From a virus: DNA of 64,000 bases. Positions 52,733-61,008 of this stretch are shown here, one piece after another (the first letter of the stretch is position 1; each line of letters starts with the position of its first letter). The notes beneath the pieces are model-generated. The model was given only the letters and a program-made list of their open reading frames with translations, searched no databases and was not told the DNA's origin. The stretch lies in IMG/VR virus record IMGVR_UViG_3300027987_000382, positions 62,001 through 126,000 of that record; one strand, 5' to 3'. Both the position numbers and the translations under genes were made by a program.

Positions 52733-53493
52733 CCAAGCCAGGACGACTTTTCGAAGCACAGGTGGAGTTCACAACGAACTGTAATCTCCGCTGCATCTAC
52801 TGTGCCGTGAGTCAGCCATGGTATCAAGGCAAGGCACCTGAAGGCGGCCGAACTGAAGACAGGCGAAAGGACCTTGTCGTCAATGTTGACGAGCTTATTG
52901 AGATCTTCAAAAGACGGCAGACCAAGATCGTCAACATTCACGGGCATGGTGAGACCACCATGCTTGATGGTTGGCACCACACAGCCCAAAAGTTCATTGA
53001 CGCCGGATTTGACGTTATTGTCTGTACCAATCTGATCAAGAGATATTCTGAGGAAGAGTTGCGAGTCCTCAGTAAGCTAAACAGCATCACAGTCAGCATC
53101 GATGCTGTTGATCAGAGTACTTTCAAACAGCTGAGGGGAGGCGATGTCCGCCAGCTGGTCTACAATATGGTCCGGATTAGGGCCATCGCTGAAGAAAGGA
53201 GTTTTTATCAGCGGTGGGTTTGGTCGATCGTCGTTGTCGATCGTTCTTTACCGGGGCTTTTGGACGTCGTCAAGACCGGCCTCGCCCTTGGAGTAGAATC
53301 ATTCTGCTTCTGCGATTTCTACAAGGAGGCGATAGTATCCCCGGTGGTTGGCATAGGGGATATGGGGGAGGATGCCAGGGCTGAGGCAGATAGAATTATG
53401 CGTGAGGTCCAGGACTACTGCTTGACCAACGGTGCCGTTTTTATGACGTCTCTTGATGGACAGGAGCGATTCAGCAAGAGGGGTTATCTATGA
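52720..53493 (+). CDS. Radical SAM protein (core only)
   Basis: 257 aa. C-N-L-R-C-I-Y-C (C21, C25, C28) binds the 4Fe-4S, and I-H-G-H-G-E-T-T is the GE motif. I-T-V-S-I-D-A-V-D is a later barrel strand. It lacks the C-terminal SPASM extension expected of this type; the next gene encodes exactly that domain with a 4-base overlap. Likely an iron-sulfur peptide- or sugar-modifying enzyme; substrate unknown. Confidence 0.8.
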   Translation: MPDLTKPGRLFEAQVEFTTNCNLRCIYCAVSQPWYQGKAPEGGRTEDRRKDLVVNVDELIEIFKRRQTKIVNIHGHGETTMLDGWHHTAQKFIDAGFDVIVCTNLIKRYSEEELRVLSKLNSITVSIDAVDQSTFKQLRGGDVRQLVYNMVRIRAIAEERSFYQRWVWSIVVVDRSLPGLLDVVKTGLALGVESFCFCDFYKEAIVSPVVGIGDMGEDARAEADRIMREVQDYCLTNGAVFMTSLDGQERFSKRGYL

Positions 53494-53783
53494 GTGAGCA
53501 GACGAGATTGTGCCTCGATCCGTGGGCGAAGGTATTGATTAAAAGCAACAGATCGGTGTGTATTTGTTGTTATTCGCCGCCCGTTGGGCATCTCGACAAG
53601 TCCACTCTGGATGAGATATTGGATGGTGCCGAAGCTACCGCATATCGTGCCAAATTACTGTCTGGGGAAATGATGCCTGCTTGCAGGATCTGCCCTGATA
53701 AGAATATGGTTCCGATCGAGAGGCTCAAGGAGGCTGTCACCAACTATGTCGAATCTGGGGAGAAGCCATACGGGATTGGATGA
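53490..53783 (+). CDS. Stand-alone SPASM-like domain protein
   Basis: 97 aa. C-L-D-P-W-A-K-V-L-I-K-S-N, C-I-C-C-Y-S, G-H-L-D-K-S-T-L-D-E-I-L and C-R-I-C-P-D-K reproduce a SPASM domain (Cys at 8, 24, 26, 27, 65, 68). SPASM domains bind auxiliary Fe-S clusters. ATGA overlap with the radical SAM gene suggests one enzyme split over two chains. Confidence 0.75.
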   Translation: MSEQTRLCLDPWAKVLIKSNRSVCICCYSPPVGHLDKSTLDEILDGAEATAYRAKLLSGEMMPACRICPDKNMVPIERLKEAVTNYVESGEKPYGIG

Positions 53784-54109
53784 ACTCTGTTGCGATACTA
53801 TTCATGCTCTACGCAATCAAGCAGCAGAAAATTCCGTACAAAGAAACCGCGTGCACAGCGTCTCGCACGATCTACGTAGATCTCCCTGATAGAATTCACG
53901 CTCTTGCTACTGAGATAGAAATCCAGATCACCCTGGAAGTCGGCCAAGAGTTCATTTCACTCGAGGCCGTCTTTGGCAACAGGCGATTGACGAAAGTCGC
54001 CAAACTACAATTATCTGGTTTCATCATGGGCACCACCTCATTCCTTGAGCCCCAACGGGCTTGCATTTCGTTGATTGAAGAAGCATGGGACAGCTTACAG
54101 CCGAAGTAG
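53780..54109 (+). CDS. Hypothetical protein, 109 aa
   Basis: ATG overlaps the SPASM stop (ATGA). Hydrophobic N-terminus (M-N-S-V-A-I-L-F-M-L-Y-A) is too short for a confident membrane span. Alpha/beta composition. Overlaps RNase HI by 25 bases. Unrecognised. Confidence 0.5.
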   Translation: MNSVAILFMLYAIKQQKIPYKETACTASRTIYVDLPDRIHALATEIEIQITLEVGQEFISLEAVFGNRRLTKVAKLQLSGFIMGTTSFLEPQRACISLIEEAWDSLQPK

Positions 54110-54573
54110 TCATCTACACAGACGGGGCCTGCGAACCGAATCCAGGCCCTGGAGGATGGGGGACTATCCTCCTGTTCGAAAATTCCAAAGGATTGCACGA
54201 ACGTGTCCTCTCTGGAGGTCATCATGACACCACCAATAACCGCATGGAGATGATGGCAGTCATCAAGGGTCTAGAAGCACTCTCACGACCCTGTGACGTT
54301 ATCGTCTACTCCGACAGCCAGTATGTTGTCAAAGGAATTGGCAACTGGAACGAAGGCCAAGGTATACACCCAACTGGCTGGATGGTCAGCTGGGAGAAAA
54401 AAGGATGGCGAAAGTCGGACGGCCCACTCAAGAATGTGGACCTCTGGCAAGACCTATTCAAACTTGTGCGAGAGCAGAACAGCGTACAAATGAAATGGCT
54501 GAAAGGACACGCCGGTCATGAGTACAACGAAAGATGCGATGTTTTGGCTCTCGAAGAGAGACAGAAATTCTAA
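54085..54573 (+). CDS. rnhA: Ribonuclease HI
   Basis: 162 aa. Y-T-D-G-A-C-E-P-N-P-G-P-G-G-W-G supplies the first Asp, N-N-R-M-E-M-M-A the Glu, Y-S-D-S-Q-Y-V the second Asp, and K-G-H-A-G-H-E-Y-N-E-R-C-D the last Asp and His loop. Complete active site D-E-D-D. Cuts RNA in RNA-DNA hybrids, for primer removal in phage replication. Confidence 0.95.
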   Translation: MGQLTAEVVIYTDGACEPNPGPGGWGTILLFENSKGLHERVLSGGHHDTTNNRMEMMAVIKGLEALSRPCDVIVYSDSQYVVKGIGNWNEGQGIHPTGWMVSWEKKGWRKSDGPLKNVDLWQDLFKLVREQNSVQMKWLKGHAGHEYNERCDVLALEERQKF

Positions 54574-55073
54574 TGTACGACAAAGACGAACACTTAGACA
54601 ACCTCATTCGACACATCTCACTTGTCCGAGATGCCTGTACCCTACTTGGGAAAAGACTAATCTCACAAGGACGATGTGAATTCGGAATCCAACTAATCGC
54701 ACGTGGCCATAATCACGACGTCTCGAAATTCTACGGAATCGAGCACGACTTCTTGCATCGTGGCCCAGACACGCCAGCAGAAGAGCTTGAACTGGCTATC
54801 AACCAGCACGTGCGAACAAACTCCCACCACCCCGAATTCCACGGCGGCGTCGGGCACATGCCCGAACTCGACGTGGCTGAAATGGTCTGCGACTGGTATG
54901 CTCGCGGCCAAGAATTCGGCACCGGTCTCCGCGACTGGATCGCGGACTCTGCGATCGATCGCTACAGTATCGATCTGGAAGGGAAACACTATCAATGGAT
55001 CAACGCCTTCGTTGATCTTCTCCTGCAAGATCCATTCAGCAAGGAAGTGAAAGCCCAAAAGGCAGCAGTGTAA
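54573..55073 (+). CDS. DUF5662/HD-like protein
   Basis: 166 aa. TAATG overlap with rnhA. R-G-H-N-H-D-V-S-K-F and N-S-H-H-P-E-F-H-G-G, then D-V-A-E-M-V-C-D-W-Y-A-R, match the DUF5662 family, which has an HD-like His/Asp metal-site layout and is common in phages. Function unproven. I considered a role as the DatZ partner of PurZ; the layout differs from DatZ, so I do not claim it. Confidence 0.65.
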   Translation: MYDKDEHLDNLIRHISLVRDACTLLGKRLISQGRCEFGIQLIARGHNHDVSKFYGIEHDFLHRGPDTPAEELELAINQHVRTNSHHPEFHGGVGHMPELDVAEMVCDWYARGQEFGTGLRDWIADSAIDRYSIDLEGKHYQWINAFVDLLLQDPFSKEVKAQKAAV

Positions 55074-55363
55074 TGTGCACTGTCTTCCATCTGATGGACT
55101 TCGACAAAGTTGAACGCTACAACCTTGTCGTAAAGCCCGGACCGTTCTCTGCCGACTCGTGGGAATTGCAAGACGAAGTCGGCAGACCGGTCCGAGAAAT
55201 GGTATCCTACGCCATGTCATCCGATGCTGTATCTGAGGAGCATCAAGTCGTACTTAAACGGAAGGACGACAGCCTCCTCAAACTAGCACTAGTCGGAGTC
55301 AGTTCATGGCGGAATTCGCAAAGCAGCTCGAAGCCCTCAGATGGAAGCGGTTCTCCGCCCTAG
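55073..55363 (+). CDS. Hypothetical protein, 96 aa
   Basis: ATG overlaps the previous stop. Beta-rich N-terminal two-thirds, Ser/Pro-rich end. Overlaps thyX by 58 bases; the tail coded in the overlap is low-complexity and probably a by-product of the thyX start. Unrecognised. Confidence 0.5.
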   Translation: MCTVFHLMDFDKVERYNLVVKPGPFSADSWELQDEVGRPVREMVSYAMSSDAVSEEHQVVLKRKDDSLLKLALVGVSSWRNSQSSSKPSDGSGSPP

Positions 55364-56217
55364 GCACCGGCGAGGTCTGTCTCGTTGACGTCATGGGCGA
55401 TGACAGTGCAATCGTCCAAGCAGCCCGAGTCAGCTACGGCGAAGGAACCAAAAAGGTCTCTGACGATCGCACGCTAATCCGCTATCTCATGCGGCACCGG
55501 CATACGACCCCGTTCGAAATGTGCGAGGTCAAACTCCGAGTCAGAGTACCGATGGACTGCTGGCGGCAATGGATTCGCCACCGCACAGCCAACGTCAATG
55601 AATACAGCACTCGCTACAGCGTCGCCATCGACGACTGTCAAATCACCAGCCCGACAGAATGGCGGTCACAAGCCACAACCAACCGCCAAGGCTCCGGCGA
55701 CTTTCTCAATGAGGAAATCGGCCTCGGCCTCACATTGGCCGAGACAGAACTACAAAAGCAAGCCCGCGATGTCTATCAAAACAGACTCGATGCTGGCGTC
55801 GCTCGAGAACAAGCTCGCAAAGATCTTCCGCTTAGCACTTTCACTGAAGCGTACTGGAAGGTCGATCTCCACAACATGTTCCACTTCCTCTCTCTCCGCA
55901 TGGATTCTCATGCACAGAAAGAGATTCGAGAATACGCGACCATCATCGGCAAACAAATCATCAAACCACTCTACCCACTCGCGTGGGAGGCATTCGAAGA
56001 CTACCGTCTCGGTGCTATGTTCCTATCACGGCTGGATATTGGCGTCATCCAGCGGCTTAACGAAATGGCACGCTCCGAACGCGGCTACACAGAACCGGAC
56101 TTTATCGTCGCTCAAGATTCCAGCTGGAAAGAACTTGAGCGTTGTCGTGAACGAGACGAGTGCTTCGAAAAGCTCGCTCGCCTCGGTATCATAGAAGTAC
56201 CAATCATCGCTGCGTGA
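55306..56217 (+). CDS. thyX: Flavin-dependent thymidylate synthase
   Basis: 303 aa. R-H-R-T-A-N-V-N-E-Y-S-T-R-Y-S starting at residue 91 is the ThyX motif (R-H-R-x7-8-S). T-P-F-E-M-C-E and L-H-N-M-F-H-F-L-S-L-R-M-D support the FAD and dUMP sites. Makes dTMP from dUMP with methylene-tetrahydrofolate and NADPH. Next to dUTPase, which supplies dUMP. Confidence 0.95.
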   Translation: MAEFAKQLEALRWKRFSALGTGEVCLVDVMGDDSAIVQAARVSYGEGTKKVSDDRTLIRYLMRHRHTTPFEMCEVKLRVRVPMDCWRQWIRHRTANVNEYSTRYSVAIDDCQITSPTEWRSQATTNRQGSGDFLNEEIGLGLTLAETELQKQARDVYQNRLDAGVAREQARKDLPLSTFTEAYWKVDLHNMFHFLSLRMDSHAQKEIREYATIIGKQIIKPLYPLAWEAFEDYRLGAMFLSRLDIGVIQRLNEMARSERGYTEPDFIVAQDSSWKELERCRERDECFEKLARLGIIEVPIIAA

Positions 56218-56242
56218 GGACATTGTGATGAAGGAGCAACAA

Positions 56243-56875
56243 ATGACAGAGTGGTTGCAATTGAAGCGTCTAGAGCGTAACAATCTTCCACTACCCAAGT
56301 ACGAAACAGAGCACTCAGCAGGCATCGATTTCAGCGTCTGCCTAACACGAACTTGCAAAGAATGCTTGCCCGGCGGATCGAAGCGAAAATTCCTCGCAGT
56401 CGATAAAGGTGGACACGGATTCGGCCGCCACCACTTTGGCGAAGAAAATGTTCCAGACATCATCCAGTGCCCCAACGGTCCAGACAAACTTGCGGTCGTC
56501 ATACAACCGCGAGAAACCTTGATGCTACCGCTAGGCTGGATCGCAGAGTTTGGAGCCAACTTCGTCCTCAAAATCCACGTCAGATCCTCGGCAGGGCTCA
56601 ACGGACTGATGCTGGCAAACGGCACTGGCATCGTCGACCCAGACTATCGCGGCGAGTTATTCGCCTGCCTCTGGAATCGGACAGACGGCCCAATCCAGAT
56701 CAAACACGGACAACGCGTAGTCCAAGGAGTCATGCTCGCCTTCAATCAGGCGATTGTCACAGAAGCCAAAGAAGTGTCGGAAACAGGTCGCGGAGACGGC
56801 GGATTCGGCTCAACCGGCGATCAACTCACAATTCCGGCACCGGCAGCGGATCCTCCGCCGCAATCAGGCAGTTGA
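56243..56875 (+). CDS. dut: dUTPase
   Basis: 210 aa from the ATG at 56243 (AAGGAG at 56231-56236); an ATG at 56228 also exists. Five trimeric-dUTPase motifs: H-S-A-G-I-D-F-S; R-S-S-A-G-L-N; G-I-V-D-P-D-Y-R-G-E-L; G-Q-R-V-V-Q-G; G-R-G-D-G-G-F-G-S-T-G. An extra Cys/His-containing insertion (C-K-E-C-L, G-H-G-F-G-R-H-H) lies between motifs 1 and 2, making it longer than usual. Converts dUTP to dUMP. Its last 50 bases overlap the minus-strand sulfatase end. Confidence 0.9.
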   Translation: MTEWLQLKRLERNNLPLPKYETEHSAGIDFSVCLTRTCKECLPGGSKRKFLAVDKGGHGFGRHHFGEENVPDIIQCPNGPDKLAVVIQPRETLMLPLGWIAEFGANFVLKIHVRSSAGLNGLMLANGTGIVDPDYRGELFACLWNRTDGPIQIKHGQRVVQGVMLAFNQAIVTEAKEVSETGRGDGGFGSTGDQLTIPAPAADPPPQSGS

Positions 56876-58055
56876 CCAAATTCTGACGCATCTTCGCGAT
56901 CACACGAGGCATCGAGTCCGCACGGTTCACTGTCTCACCCGGATCAGATTCGAGATCGAATAGGAACTCATCATCGCCGCATATCCAATATTTAAAGCGG
57001 CTATTCCTCACCATCTTCAATCTCGGTTTGTAACCGACCATGCTCAAGGCACACCGAGTAAAATCAATATGCGTCAAACTCTTCCCTTGAATACCAGGGC
57101 CGATTTCTTGTTCCAGCATCTCAAGTATCGTCGGCACAACATCAATATGCTCATGCAACCCATAACATCGCCTTGGCCCCCAGCCCGGAATGCGAACAAT
57201 CAACGGCACCGACACTACTTGTTCGTAAGCATATAAACCCTTTGAGAAGCACCCATGGTCGCCGAGCATGTCACCATGATCAGAAGTGAAAACAACGATT
57301 GTGTCTCGAGCTTTCCTATCCACAAAGTCCATGATACGGCCGACATTGTCATCTATCCATGAGACACAGCCGTAATATTGGCTTTTGATCATTCGCCAAT
57401 CTTCCGGCGTCAGCTTCGTTCCCTCGTATGTCTCAATCCCATCAGGAGCAGAAAAAGAATCAGGATCATACATGCCACAGAACGGCGGAGGAGAAGCATA
57501 CGGAGGATGAGGACCTCTGAACCCAATCGCACATAAGAATGGTCGCTTGCAATTACTCATGAATCTGACGGCACGCTCCGAAATCACATCCTCATGCTGA
57601 TAAAGGCGACTGCTCAACTTAGCCGCCCAAGACGTCGTCTTCATGATCTCCAGATACTCACGACGGGCAACGCCAGCATCACGGCCCGGCAAATCCTTTC
57701 CTTCTCTCCAATCCTCGGACAAATACGAATTTTGCGGATCGAATCCAAAATGGCCTAGAGTGTGGGTCGTTCTGTCCAGATGCCATTTCCCGAAATAGGC
57801 AGTCTCGTACTGGACATCACGGAGCATGTTGGCAAGCGTCTGTTCCGTCTTCGCCAACTCCATCTCATTCCACCACATCCGCAAAGTGCTCGGATAGCGG
57901 CCGGTCCAGAAGGCCGCTCTTGCCGGTTGGCATTGCGGGCTTTGAGCGTAACAGTCGAACGAGAGTGACTGTTCTGCGAGTTTGTTGATGTTCGGGGTGC
58001 ATGCACCGATCGTATCAGTTCGTTGCTGATCGGTCATGATGATCAAGACATTCAT
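56826..58055 (-). CDS. Arylsulfatase-type sulfatase
   Basis: 409 aa. C42-Q-P-A-R46 is the C-x-P-x-R formylglycine motif needed for activation; G-R-Y-P follows. Metal-site residues are seen in M-T-D-Q-Q-R (start) and S-D-H-G-D-M-L-G-D-H. H-E-H-I-D-V-V-P-T and the C-terminal L-F-D-L-E-S-D-P-G-E fit the S1 sulfatase family. Needs a host formylglycine-generating or anSME enzyme. No signal peptide, unlike typical secreted sulfatases, so it may act in the cell, on the virion, or after lysis. Last gene of a five-gene minus operon. Confidence 0.9.
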   Translation of the reverse strand: MNVLIIMTDQQRTDTIGACTPNINKLAEQSLSFDCYAQSPQCQPARAAFWTGRYPSTLRMWWNEMELAKTEQTLANMLRDVQYETAYFGKWHLDRTTHTLGHFGFDPQNSYLSEDWREGKDLPGRDAGVARREYLEIMKTTSWAAKLSSRLYQHEDVISERAVRFMSNCKRPFLCAIGFRGPHPPYASPPPFCGMYDPDSFSAPDGIETYEGTKLTPEDWRMIKSQYYGCVSWIDDNVGRIMDFVDRKARDTIVVFTSDHGDMLGDHGCFSKGLYAYEQVVSVPLIVRIPGWGPRRCYGLHEHIDVVPTILEMLEQEIGPGIQGKSLTHIDFTRCALSMVGYKPRLKMVRNSRFKYWICGDDEFLFDLESDPGETVNRADSMPRVIAKMRQNLVNCLIAAEDPLPVPEL

Positions 58056-58405
58056 GCTACTTCTACTTCCATAAACAACACTTCGAAAATATGTATGTCG
58101 CCGTCAGGTGCGATGATCACTTTGGGATTCTTCAAAAGACGCTTGACCGCTTTGATGGAGCACTCTGCTTCCTCGCGAGTCCATCCATCTGACATCATAT
58201 CTTCTGGAGTGCTGAGTTTGTCGGCTCGCCTGCCGCCAAACATGACGATCTCGCCATCCTTGTCATATTCCCACGTCTTTGGGACGTTGGCACAAGTGAA
58301 ACAGATCTCTGGGTAAGTGCGACCGTCTATGAACGGTTCCTCGGAGAAGCATCGTACAATGACTTCGATTGGAGTCTTGCAGATGGGGCAGAGGTAGTCA
58401 TCCAT
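58052..58405 (-). CDS. Zinc-ribbon hypothetical protein, 117 aa
   Basis: ATG at 58405 (M-D-D-Y-L-C-P-I-C-K). Cysteine pairs C-P-I-C and C-F-T-C make a zinc site. The C-terminal half has a helical E-E-A-E-C-S-I-K-A-V-K-R-L-L-K. Overlaps both neighbours (4 and 8 bases). Unknown. Confidence 0.6.
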   Translation of the reverse strand: MDDYLCPICKTPIEVIVRCFSEEPFIDGRTYPEICFTCANVPKTWEYDKDGEIVMFGGRRADKLSTPEDMMSDGWTREEAECSIKAVKRLLKNPKVIIAPDGDIHIFEVLFMEVEVA

Positions 58406-58724
58406 TATCAAACAGGCCCTCGTGGCGATGAGCCCTCCTACCGCACAGATCGCAAATGTGCTCTGAATCGTTGTTTCCAGAAGCGTCTGGATAATACGTC
58501 GTTTCGAGATGCGGACACTGCTTCTGTAAATCCACTCTTCTTGCATTTATCTCGCCGACAGCTTTCTTATGACGCTCCTCTTCATCCTGCTCGTCGCGAG
58601 TGATGGACCGCAATTCTTGGTGGAGTGTCTTGTCTGTTTCGATGGCGTTAGCGATGTAATCACCCAGTTCGCTTTGCTCACCCTTGAACTCGTCAACCAG
58701 CTTTTTGATTGTTTCTGATTTCAT
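58398..58724 (-). CDS. Helical protein with C-terminal Cys/His motif, 108 aa
   Basis: ATG at 58724 (M-K-S-E-T-I-K-K). Glu/Lys-rich helices, then C-P-H-L-E ... C-D-L-C-G-R-R-A-H-R-H, a probable zinc site. Overlaps neighbours on both sides. Unknown. Confidence 0.55.
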   Translation of the reverse strand: MKSETIKKLVDEFKGEQSELGDYIANAIETDKTLHQELRSITRDEQDEEERHKKAVGEINARRVDLQKQCPHLETTYYPDASGNNDSEHICDLCGRRAHRHEGLFDNG

Positions 58725-58953
58725 CGTGACGTCCTTCCCGGAGCTTCTTGACCCAATCCTCAAGGTCAGATGCTGGATCTGTAAAGCACAACGCGTATTC
58801 GGTTCCAGCAGCGATGCCGTAGACCACGTCATCTTCGACCACAAACATGAGGCGATGCCACTTACCGTCAGGTCCTGGAAAGGACGATCGCACAACGTCA
58901 CCTTCAATCCTGAAAGCTGGGTCCAGGACAGCGGCGATCAAATCAACAATCAT
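58693..58953 (-). CDS. Hypothetical protein, 86 aa
   Basis: ATG at 58953 overlaps the upstream gene by 11 bases. M-F-V-V-E-D-D-V-V-Y-G-I-A strand region and D-L-E-D-W-V-K-K-L-R-E-G helix. Unrecognised. Part of the sulfatase operon. Confidence 0.5.
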   Translation of the reverse strand: MIVDLIAAVLDPAFRIEGDVVRSSFPGPDGKWHRLMFVVEDDVVYGIAAGTEYALCFTDPASDLEDWVKKLREGRHDEIRNNQKAG

Positions 58954-59269
58954 CGAGCGATTCTGTGAGGGCAAGATCAAGGTCGCGGAATAACGGTTCG
59001 AAGTCTGCATTTGGATCACACATATCGTACGACTTCAAGACGTCGCGGTAGACTCTTTCAGTCGGCGGTTTGGTTGTGTCGCCTTTCTTGTGATATCGAA
59101 CTATTTTCAGATCACCGTCGAAGACAATCTGATATTGTTGAAGATCAAGAGTTATTTCAATACAGTGCTCATCGTAAATCTTCGTTGTGTAAACTATCGC
59201 CTTCGGCCAGCGTGCTTTCAGCTGTTCCGCCAACGCCATGTAGAACGTCTTAAGCCAGTCTCCGCTCAT
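58943..59269 (-). CDS. Hypothetical protein, 108 aa
   Basis: First gene of the five-gene minus operon; its ATG at 59269 is 114 bases from the divergent radical-SAM ATG. Alpha/beta composition with Y-H-K-K-G-D-T-T-K and acidic C-terminal helix. Unrecognised. Confidence 0.5.
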   Translation of the reverse strand: MSGDWLKTFYMALAEQLKARWPKAIVYTTKIYDEHCIEITLDLQQYQIVFDGDLKIVRYHKKGDTTKPPTERVYRDVLKSYDMCDPNADFEPLFRDLDLALTESLDDC

Positions 59270-59382
59270 TGTTCCTCAATACGTTGTCGGCCGGATTTAA
59301 CGAGGGGTTCACCGCTCGCAACACGTGTATTAGAAAGAGGTGCAACGGCACCCCATCCCGGATACCCCGAAGGAGACTGCGT
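59270..59382. promoter_or_regulatory. Divergent promoter region
   Basis: About 113 bases separate the two divergent start codons and should hold promoters for both the minus sulfatase operon and the plus radical-SAM gene. GAAGGAGA at 59368-59375 is the ribosome site for the latter. No clear consensus -10/-35 found by eye. Confidence 0.35.
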
Positions 59383-60396
59383 ATGCCTACGAAAGCAACG
59401 GTGAGCGTCGCCCAGAGATCTGCTCTGATCTCAGAGACCGGCTTCAAGAACTACGACGTCATGATGAATCCGTACGTCGGCTGCGAGTTCGGCTGCACGT
59501 ACTGCTACGTCCGGTTCTTCATCAAAGACGAAGACCACGACTGGGGCGAGTTCGTCCGCGTCCGAGCACACATGGCGAGCAAACTCCCCAAAGAGCTTCG
59601 CAAAAACCAAGTGAAGCTCAAGGACGGTTGGGAGAACTACGAAGACGAAGAAACAGGAGAAGAGAAACGCCGACGACGCTACCGCTACCTCGCGATTCCC
59701 GAAGCACGACTGGTAATCGGTACGATGACTGATCCCTACCAGCCGGTCGAACGGAAACATAGAATTATGAGGACAGCACTCGAAATTCTCACGACAGACT
59801 CCATGCCACAATTCCAAAAAGTGGGCATCTTCACACGCTCCCCGATCGTCCTAGACGACCTGGAACTCATCCAGAAACTCCCCAAAGCCAGGATTCACTT
59901 CACAGTCACGCCCTTCCCTCCAAACGTCCTCAGAGTCATCGAGCCCTACAGCCCGAAGACCTCAAGACGCTGGGACGTCGTACGACGCCTCAAAGAAGCA
60001 GGGCTCCGCGTGCACTGCAACATCTCGCCGGTCATCCCCGGACTAAGCGAGGAGTTCATCGAGGAGTTCGCAGAAATGGTCGCAGAGCTGCAAGTCGACG
60101 AATATTTCGTGGACCCAATGCAGCCCTACAAAGAGAGCTTCGACAGCTTCCGCAACGCCTGCCAAAGCTTGCCCGGCGTCAACTGGCCTGACATCGAACA
60201 GACGATGACAGACAAAGACCGATACCTCGACTGGAAAGCAGACTTCTTCGGACGCTGGAACGAAGAGCGGCAGAAGCACCAACACAAAGCACCGAATCAG
60301 CTGCCGATCTGGTGCGACCACGAAAACCACGTCTGGATCAACATGCTCACAATGAAGCAGATGGACCACAAGCACTACGGAGAAGAGGCGAACTAA
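59383..60396 (+). CDS. Spore photoproduct lyase-like radical SAM protein
   Basis: 337 aa from the ATG at 59383. N-P-Y-V-G-C-E-F-G-C-T-Y-C-Y-V is the SPL-type (COG1533) start with C34, C38, C41. I-G-T-M-T-D-P-Y-Q-P-V-E, T-R-S-P-I-V-L-D-D-L and I-S-P-V-I-P-G-L-S follow. Family includes DNA photoproduct repair and uncharacterised members common in phages. The conserved downstream Cys of true SPL is not identified. Ends before an inverted-repeat region. Confidence 0.8.
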   Translation: MPTKATVSVAQRSALISETGFKNYDVMMNPYVGCEFGCTYCYVRFFIKDEDHDWGEFVRVRAHMASKLPKELRKNQVKLKDGWENYEDEETGEEKRRRRYRYLAIPEARLVIGTMTDPYQPVERKHRIMRTALEILTTDSMPQFQKVGIFTRSPIVLDDLELIQKLPKARIHFTVTPFPPNVLRVIEPYSPKTSRRWDVVRRLKEAGLRVHCNISPVIPGLSEEFIEEFAEMVAELQVDEYFVDPMQPYKESFDSFRNACQSLPGVNWPDIEQTMTDKDRYLDWKADFFGRWNEERQKHQHKAPNQLPIWCDHENHVWINMLTMKQMDHKHYGEEAN

Positions 60397-60404
60397 GTCA
60401 CGAA

Positions 60405-60500
60405 TCACCACCGGCCCGGAGCTAGCCTCCAGGACCACGTCCCTCGATGGGTGTGCGAGAGGTGTCTACAGGCTTAATGAGAGCGGCGGGCCGGTGGTGA
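60405..60500 (+). other. Structured RNA candidate (inverted repeat)
   Basis: TCACCACCGGCCCG (60405-60418) and CGGGCCGGTGGTGA (60487-60500) are a perfect 14-bp inverted repeat enclosing 68 bases. Inside, AGCCT (60424-60428)/AGGCT (60470-60474) and CTCG (60443-60446)/CGAG (60456-60459) can pair, so a branched or stacked fold is possible. Lies 9 bases after a stop and 23 bases before the next ATG, with no coding sequence. Could be a leader element or small RNA. No U-tract after it. Confidence 0.55.
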
Positions 60501-60522
60501 AATTTACGACTGGAGATACAAG

Positions 60523-61008
60523 ATGATCAACGAACACGAACTTGGCGAGCGACTTGGCAACATCATCAAACATGGTGATTGGATCAAGCCCAAGCTCGAC
60601 CGGCTCCAGCCGTGGGCTCGCAAACTTGTTGCAACCTTCTTCGACCGACACGGTATCGGCTGGCAAGTCAGCAAAGAGAAAGTGAACGAAGCCCTCGTCG
60701 TGAAAATCGACGATCCTCGAATCAAGTACATGCTCGTACTGCCACACCAATGCTACGCCGGGCAACAATGTGACCAATTCTACTGGATGATCGGAGATGA
60801 TCCCAATAATGATGATCACTCAATCCATCCAGACCAAGCCTCGGCCTACCTGATGGCCAGAGAATTTCCAGGAATAAAGATCACCGACGAACGCGGCGAC
60901 GACGGCTCCTGTATTTCCACCATGGAGATGCCAGAAGGTAACAAAATCGTTATCGCCTTCCCACCAGGGACGTTCTCGGACAAGACCTATGCTCCGAAGG
61001 ATTCTTAA
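60523..61008 (+). CDS. Hypothetical protein, 161 aa
   Basis: ATG at 60523, with TGGAG at 60511-60515. Polar alpha/beta protein; C-terminal P-P-G-T-F-S-D-K-T-Y. Overlaps the next gene by 20 bases. No family known. Preceded directly by the inverted-repeat element, so it may be controlled by it. Confidence 0.55.
   Translation: MINEHELGERLGNIIKHGDWIKPKLDRLQPWARKLVATFFDRHGIGWQVSKEKVNEALVVKIDDPRIKYMLVLPHQCYAGQQCDQFYWMIGDDPNNDDHSIHPDQASAYLMAREFPGIKITDERGDDGSCISTMEMPEGNKIVIAFPPGTFSDKTYAPKDS

Noticed and set aside
54573-55073. DUF5662/HD-like protein as the DatZ partner of PurZ
   Set aside because: The His/Asp spacing and the N-S-H-H-P-E-F-H block fit DUF5662 and not DatZ as I know it.
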